Source: Saccharomycopsis crataegensis (lineage: Eukaryota; Ascomycota; Saccharomycetes; Ascoideales; Saccharomycopsidaceae). Taken from it: 64,000 nt of DNA. Under the pieces are notes generated by a model, which saw nothing but the letters and a program-made list of their open reading frames with translations, did no database searches and was not told the DNA's origin. Position numbers and translations under genes: made by a program. Below, piece by piece: positions 58,981-64,000 of the stretch (its first letter is position 1; each line of letters starts with the position of its first letter). The stretch lies in assembly GCF_037102585.1 (NCBI RefSeq), contig NW_027043829.1:1612001-1676000 (forward strand). The letters are read 5' to 3'.

Positions 58981-60492
58981 ATGATTACTGCGATAGCCAC
59001 AGATTTGGAAGGTATTAAACATTTTAACCAACATCCTGCTGAAGTGGAGGTCCAGCATGAGCTTCCAGTCACTGGTAATGATGGTATATCACTAAAGAAT
59101 CTAAAACACACCAGACAGCGGCCTGAATATGAAAGCACCCAAAATTATACTCCAGGAGAGTTTCTGGATCAATCTTCAAATTCATCTGGTAATATTAACG
59201 TATATTCCAATACCGATGGGCTCACGGCTGACAATATCGAATTTCCTGATGGAGGGTTGAAAGCATGGTTGACGGTTATGGGATCATTTCTTGGACTCAC
59301 TGCCAGTTTCGGGATATTCAACAGCACCTCTGCTATAGAGACATACATTGCCAATAATCAATTGGAAAACGTATCAGCGTCCGTGGTGGGGTGGGTGTTT
59401 TCCATCTACATGGCGATGTCGTTGCTTTGTGGCATTTTCACCGGTGATCTTTTCGATATGAAGGGTCCAAGAATTCCGATTTTTCTAGGAGGTCTGCTTG
59501 TGTTTCTTGGGGTCTTCACCACTGCCAGCTGTACTAAAGTTTATCAATTTATTCTTGCTCTAGGGCTAGTTTGTGGACTTGGGATTGGGTTTCAGGTCAG
59601 CAGTTTAATTGGCATCATATCTCATTGGTTTGATAAGAAAAGAGGTATGGCTACCGGGATTGCTACTGTTGGTGGCTCAGTTGGTGGGGCTATTTTCCCT
59701 ATTATTCTTAAGAAATTGTATTCGTCGTTGGGATTCCCTTGGGCAATGAGGGTTCTTGCGTTTATTCTTGCATTTTTTGAAATTCTTGCCCTAGTATTGG
59801 TCGTTCCTAGATTCCCTCCCAAGAAATTCCACCACGATAAAAAAATTCCTCTTTATAAAAGAACCATCAAATTTTTGAAAAATACCGTTGATCTTAAGGG
59901 TCTCAAAGACCCAAGATTTGCCTATTGCACCCTTGGAGTATGCTTATCAGAAACTTTCCTCTCTTGCTCATTAACGTACTATGGGTCGTATGCCTTAGCG
60001 AAAGGTAACTCGGAGAGCACTTCGTATTTACTCATCACCATTTTGAACGCGATGGGGATTTTTGCCAGAGTCGCTGCCGGTTACCTTTCTGATAAAATAG
60101 GGAAGTTCAACATGATGACAATCATGGTGTTCTTTTCGTCATTGTTCTGTTTGATCATTTGGTTACCATTTGGCCATACCACCGGAGGGTTGTACGCGTT
60201 TTCCGTGATTTATGGGATTTCCTCGGCCGGGGTGTTAAGCTTGATTCCCCTTTGCCTTAGCCAAATTAGTCGGGTTGAAGATTTTGGTAAACGGTATTCC
60301 ACGGCTTATCTTGCAGCTGCCTTTGGATGTTTGATTGGGGTACCTATTTCTGGGCTCTTTATAGGGTCTCATCCTACCAGCAGGAATTACGATAATTACA
60401 TTATATTTATTAGTGCTCTAGGCTTTGCGTCGGTGTGTTCGTGGGTATTGTCGAGGATGTACGCGGTGAAGCTAAGACTTTGCGTTTATTAA
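58981..60492 (+). CDS. MFS transporter, monocarboxylate-porter (MCH) family, copy 1
   Basis: 503 aa. A soluble N-terminus of about 80 residues is followed by the family entry motif FPDGGLKAWLTVMGSF and about 12 membrane segments. The signature loop GDLFDMKGPR lies between TM2 and TM3, and NAMGIFARVAAGYLSDKIGKFN between TM8 and TM9. This is the fungal Mch/Esbp6 group, related to animal monocarboxylate transporters. In yeast these proteins have diverse or unknown substrates (Mch5 imports riboflavin). It is a tandem paralogue of the next gene, with very high identity across the core and diverged N-termini. Substrate not predictable. Confidence 0.88.
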   Translation: MITAIATDLEGIKHFNQHPAEVEVQHELPVTGNDGISLKNLKHTRQRPEYESTQNYTPGEFLDQSSNSSGNINVYSNTDGLTADNIEFPDGGLKAWLTVMGSFLGLTASFGIFNSTSAIETYIANNQLENVSASVVGWVFSIYMAMSLLCGIFTGDLFDMKGPRIPIFLGGLLVFLGVFTTASCTKVYQFILALGLVCGLGIGFQVSSLIGIISHWFDKKRGMATGIATVGGSVGGAIFPIILKKLYSSLGFPWAMRVLAFILAFFEILALVLVVPRFPPKKFHHDKKIPLYKRTIKFLKNTVDLKGLKDPRFAYCTLGVCLSETFLSCSLTYYGSYALAKGNSESTSYLLITILNAMGIFARVAAGYLSDKIGKFNMMTIMVFFSSLFCLIIWLPFGHTTGGLYAFSVIYGISSAGVLSLIPLCLSQISRVEDFGKRYSTAYLAAAFGCLIGVPISGLFIGSHPTSRNYDNYIIFISALGFASVCSWVLSRMYAVKLRLCVY

Positions 60493-60862
60493 GATAGGGC
60501 AATAGATGCCATTAGAATTATGATCTTTGTTTATTTTTCTTCTTATTCCCTTTTGTGCAATGTAACCACTATTGAATGACTACTTGTAAGACAGGGCAGC
60601 CCTTCCTCCTCCTCTCAGCTCGTCGTCGTTAATTACCGGAGATATAACGCCCTGGTGTAAAAAAAAAAGCAAAGATCAGCCACACAGTGCGTTTAGATCA
60701 CTCCAGCATGCTAAAAATGACTCAAAACCCCATATATGTCGAGGAATCCACTTTAACTCAGGATATAATTAGTGGGAATTCCTCTTTTTTTAAATATACT
60801 TTTACCATTATCATAGTCACTATCACTATTACTACCATAACCACCCAAATACTCCAACAGAT
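60493..60862. promoter_or_regulatory. Spacer between the tandem transporters (370 bp)
   Basis: Terminator of copy 1 and promoter of copy 2. Holds a GC-rich CCTCCTCCTCTCAGCTCGTCGT stretch near 60606-60627, an A-run at about 60659-60668, and ACTATTACTACC-type triplets just before the ATG. No further gene. Confidence 0.5.
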
Positions 60863-62359
60863 ATGCAAACCGACGTGCTATCGAGCACCCTCAGGGAATT
60901 AAAAACATTCACCCAAAAGAGCTCTGATCTTTTTAATACCACCAGATCGACACAAGAACACGAATTGAATGATTTGAAAAGAAAATCAAAGAAGAGTAGC
61001 ACAAAAGGTAAAGGCAAGAGCTCTGAAACCGATTCCAGTTCCATTCACCAGACTGATATCGAGCGTGATTCCGATAATGAAAGTTCCACCGGTCTTTCCT
61101 CAGACATCGACTTCCCCGAAGGTGGGATGAAGGCCTGGTGCGCCGTTTTAGGGTCATTTCTCGGGTTGACCAACTGCTTTGGTTGTATCAATAGTACCTC
61201 TGCCATTGAAACGTATATCGCTCGTAACCAATTGAATGACGTTTCTGCCTCGGTGGTCGGGTGGATTTTCTCGATCTATATGTGTGTCGCTTTGTTGTGT
61301 GGTATTTTAACCGGTGATCTTTTCGATAGAAAAGGCCCTAGACTTCCGATCTTTTTTGGAGGAGTGACATCTTTCATTGGGATCTTCATCACTGGTAATT
61401 GCTCGGAAATTTATCAATTTATCCTTGCGTTTGGGATCGTTGCCGGGTTGGGGAACGCTCTCCAATTCTCGAGTTTAGTGGGGATTATTGGCCATTATTT
61501 CAATAAACGCAGAGGGATTGCCATTGGTATTGCCACCATTGGTGGATCGGTTGGTGGGGCAATTTTCCCAATCATGTTGCGCAAGTTGTATTCTAGTTTA
61601 GGTTTTGCCTGGGCCATGAGAATCTTTGCCTTTGTCCTCTTATTTTTGGATATTGGGGCCTTTTTATTGATCACTCCAAGATTCCCTCCAAAAAAGAACC
61701 CTACTAGCAATGAGAAACTCTCGAAGAAACTCGTGGGATTCTTCAAAAAAACCCTCGATATCGACGCGTTCAAAGACCCACGGTTCTTGTTTTGCGTGCT
61801 TGCCGTCACTTTCTCCGAAGTGTTTTTGGTGACCTCCATGACCTACTATGGTTCGTACGCTTTATTCAGAGGAAACTCCGAAGATACTTCCTATTTGCTC
61901 ATCACCATCATGAACGCCAGTGGGATTATTGCCCGAGCCATCGCTGGGTACTTATCTGACAAAATCGGGAAGTTTAACCTTATGACGGTGATGATTTTCT
62001 TTTCCTCAGTTTTCTGTTTAATTATCTGGTTACCATTCGGTCACTTAACCGGAGGATTATACGCTTTTTCCGTGGCGTACGGCATTGCCTCGGCCGCAGT
62101 GTTGAGTTTGACCCCATTATGTGTCAGTCAAATTAGTAGAGTGGAAGATTTTGGTAAAAAATACTCTACTTGCTACTTTGTGGTGGCGATTGGAACTTTA
62201 GTGGGGATTCCGATTTCCGGGGCGTTTATCGGAGCCAATCCTACCGTGAAGGATTACAATAACTTTATTATTTTTGTTTCTGTGTTAGGTTTTACCGGGG
62301 TTGTTTTTTGGATTGTGTCTCGATGGTTTGCCGTTAAACATAAATTTTGCATTTACTAG
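60863..62359 (+). CDS. MFS transporter, monocarboxylate-porter (MCH) family, copy 2
   Basis: 498 aa, a tandem duplicate of the gene upstream. It shares FPEGGMKAWCAVLGSF, STSAIETYIARNQLNDVSASVVGW, GDLFDRKGPRLPIF and ARAIAGYLSDKIGKFN with copy 1. The DRKGPR loop keeps the MFS motif-A Arg that copy 1 replaces with Met. N-terminal about 85 residues are Lys/Ser-rich, cytosolic and unlike those of copy 1, as expected if regulation diverged. Substrate is unknown. Confidence 0.88.
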   Translation: MQTDVLSSTLRELKTFTQKSSDLFNTTRSTQEHELNDLKRKSKKSSTKGKGKSSETDSSSIHQTDIERDSDNESSTGLSSDIDFPEGGMKAWCAVLGSFLGLTNCFGCINSTSAIETYIARNQLNDVSASVVGWIFSIYMCVALLCGILTGDLFDRKGPRLPIFFGGVTSFIGIFITGNCSEIYQFILAFGIVAGLGNALQFSSLVGIIGHYFNKRRGIAIGIATIGGSVGGAIFPIMLRKLYSSLGFAWAMRIFAFVLLFLDIGAFLLITPRFPPKKNPTSNEKLSKKLVGFFKKTLDIDAFKDPRFLFCVLAVTFSEVFLVTSMTYYGSYALFRGNSEDTSYLLITIMNASGIIARAIAGYLSDKIGKFNLMTVMIFFSSVFCLIIWLPFGHLTGGLYAFSVAYGIASAAVLSLTPLCVSQISRVEDFGKKYSTCYFVVAIGTLVGIPISGAFIGANPTVKDYNNFIIFVSVLGFTGVVFWIVSRWFAVKHKFCIY

Positions 62360-62498
62360 GTCTTCTTTTCTGTATTTTACATAGCTGGGTTTTCTTCATA
62401 TATATGATTTTATTACACGAAAAATTTGAAGTTTCATTTGTTTATTATAATTACTTATTATAATAATAATTAATATTTAAAAAATCTTTCTTCCCAGA

Positions 62499-64000
62499 TT
62501 ATAAACACACACGTTTAATCAATCTATCAACATTATCTTTGCTCCAATCACCGAGTCTCTTGTTATTTTTGATGATCAATGCATTCTTCACGTTCAATTC
62601 TCTAATATCAACCAATGTTTGACTACCAATCAAATACTGCTTTTTATTAATTCCCACGGCAATATTCTGCTCGGTAAATCGTTTGTCAATTTCCAAACTC
62701 GACAACAAGCCATGCTTCGTGATCAAAGAATCAGCACAGCCGTCCATATCCTGGATCTTACTAATCACTTCCGTCAACAACTTCTTGATCCGGTAATTCA
62801 AATATGGCGAATTCTTCAAAGTGAATACCCAATCAATGATCCCTTTGGCTCTTAAAAACCCAACGTCCCTAGCGGTCCTGATTCCTCCAATAATACTGTT
62901 TAAAAGCCAAATGGTTTCCATATGAAACACCCCAGGGTCTTCAATGGCAGTGATGGATTTGAATAATGGTAAATCGCCTTTGCTTAAAGATGGCATACCA
63001 AGCAAGTATTTGTAGGCTTTTTCATAGAGGAAATGTGATGGATTGGTAATAATTGGCACGAATCTAGAAAGCTGGTAGTAGATAATTGGATTAAAAGCTC
63101 CCGCGGATACGATCTCTCCGTTAGCGTCAGGACCAAACGACGACACGATTTTCATAATCAAGATTTTGACCAAATCTTTATCTCTATAAGTGGTACTTTC
63201 TCTATTGGCACTTTCGGCGATATTATAAAGAATGGTTTGCGCAATCTTAATCACTGATCCATCAGTTGACGATAAGCAAACTATCAAATATTCTAAGATG
63301 TTGGAGTCAACAAGAAGTCTTAAATCAAAAATTGGGATGGTCTGATCGTTTTCATCGAAAAATAATAATTCAGTATTATTCATAATGAGCAACATCACAA
63401 ACCTTGGGTCATATACCAAAGTCTTATTGTTTCTCTTGATTTCATAATCTTCAAAAATCTCCGCTAATCCCTTCTGTTGACCAAGAATTGGCGCAACATC
63501 CAATGGATCAATGACAAAATTGTCGATCGAGTCCTTCAAAAATTGATTACTCAAAGAAATTGTCATACTGCCATTATTCTCTTTAACCAATAGCCTTTGT
63601 TGGTTCAAAAGTTCTTGGTAATCGTCGCCGGAATTCTGGCCGTTAGAAGTTTCGCTTTGAAATTCCCAGTTGATAACGTAATTGTTAAGCCATGATTCAC
63701 TTAAAGTTTGTTCAATTTTGTTCAAGATGTCAAATAACAATAAATCAAAGCTAGCAATCGAACCAGTGTACGCCAACAAGATTTTTTCTCTAATAGAGAT
63801 CGTCGAGTTTTTAGCCGGGTTCATTCCGAATAATTTGTGAACAATGAGACTGGATAAGAATTTCATTTCATTAAGATGGATATCACTGGAAACTGGCATG
63901 AAAAGTGGGGTTTTTTCATTGTTAAGGAAAATTTGTAAAAATCTTCCATGTTCAAACCCGGCACCAGCGTTTTTCGTTCTTTGAATGTTGGAAATCACTT
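62499..64000 (-). CDS. URB1: Nucleolar pre-60S factor Urb1 (Npa1), C-terminal part
   Basis: Partial: at least 500 C-terminal codons, running off the right edge of the window with no start present. The segment has RFLQIFLNNEKTPLFMPVSS, FEDYEIKRNNKTLVYDPRFV and YKYLLGMPSLSKGDLPLFKSI, typical of the Urb1 C-terminal region. It is predicted to be all-helical. Urb1 (about 1760 aa in S. cerevisiae) is an Npa1-complex scaffold of the earliest pre-60S particles. The stop is at 62499. Confidence 0.8.
   Translation of the reverse strand, partial: VISNIQRTKNAGAGFEHGRFLQIFLNNEKTPLFMPVSSDIHLNEMKFLSSLIVHKLFGMNPAKNSTISIREKILLAYTGSIASFDLLLFDILNKIEQTLSESWLNNYVINWEFQSETSNGQNSGDDYQELLNQQRLLVKENNGSMTISLSNQFLKDSIDNFVIDPLDVAPILGQQKGLAEIFEDYEIKRNNKTLVYDPRFVMLLIMNNTELLFFDENDQTIPIFDLRLLVDSNILEYLIVCLSSTDGSVIKIAQTILYNIAESANRESTTYRDKDLVKILIMKIVSSFGPDANGEIVSAGAFNPIIYYQLSRFVPIITNPSHFLYEKAYKYLLGMPSLSKGDLPLFKSITAIEDPGVFHMETIWLLNSIIGGIRTARDVGFLRAKGIIDWVFTLKNSPYLNYRIKKLLTEVISKIQDMDGCADSLITKHGLLSSLEIDKRFTEQNIAVGINKKQYLIGSQTLVDIRELNVKNALIIKNNKRLGDWSKDNVDRLIKRVCL

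Overview
This is a chromosomal segment from a budding yeast (Saccharomycotina). The genes are compact and mostly intronless, and nearly all match single-copy yeast genes. The few introns are short (57-92 nt), with GTATGT-type donors and TACTAAC-like branch points. Intergenic DNA is AT-rich with poly(A/T), (TA)n, (GA)n and (AAT)n tracts. The CTG codon is rare: I found none in HEM1 or in the alcohol dehydrogenase gene. Where it occurs inside alignable motifs it falls on polar or variable positions (leucine-rich repeats, the PUT3 zinc cluster, gamma-tubulin). This suggests a CUG-reassigned (CUG-Ser or similar) lineage, but does not prove it. Translations quoted here use the standard code. No tRNA, rRNA, CRISPR or intact mobile element was seen.

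Layout. 0-10.4 kb: an SBE2/SBE22-like secretion gene, MRPL4, spliced LSM3, a long convergent spacer with a 17-bp hairpin, MRS6 (Rab escort protein) and an FTH1-like iron transporter with an Aft-type site and a CRE in its promoter. 10.4-19.6 kb is the least conventional part: a 2.5-kb gene-poor stretch with a cluster of small palindromes and a short membrane-tail ORF whose end recurs in degraded form 3.8 kb away, an F-box/LRR gene, a large (AAT)n tract, and a Ser/Thr-rich cell-wall protein with two repeat arrays. 19.6-24.6 kb: a 2-oxoglutarate/Fe(II) oxygenase divergent from an ADH6/7-like dehydrogenase, then HEM1. 25-33.5 kb: TUB4 (two exons), TYW3, a predicted N-myristoylated protein of unknown function, MRPL8, a MIC12-like gene, MAS1 and RRI1/CSN5. 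34-43 kb: a PRY-type CAP protein, DCP2, STE11 and MSS116. 43.9-54.9 kb: an SPP41-like protein with helical repeats, RSM24, CEF1, CBF1 and spliced HIT1. 55-64 kb: PUT3, two tandem MCH-type MFS transporters and the 3' end of URB1.

Functional themes are ordinary yeast housekeeping. They include mitochondrial translation, import and cristae (MRPL4, MRPL8, RSM24, MSS116, MAS1, MIC12), RNA processing and decay (LSM3, DCP2, CEF1, SPP41, HIT1, URB1, TYW3), iron and heme (FTH1, HEM1), and signalling and transcription (STE11, CBF1, PUT3). Two of the three introns need a closer look: TUB4 skips a branch-proximal AG, and HIT1 seems to use a GTGCGT donor. I see no clearly new multi-gene system. The best leads are the F-box/LRR neighbourhood with its duplicated flank, the myristoylated orphan at 28 kb, the repeat architectures in the SPP41-like protein and Dcp2, and the hairpin at 5.6 kb.
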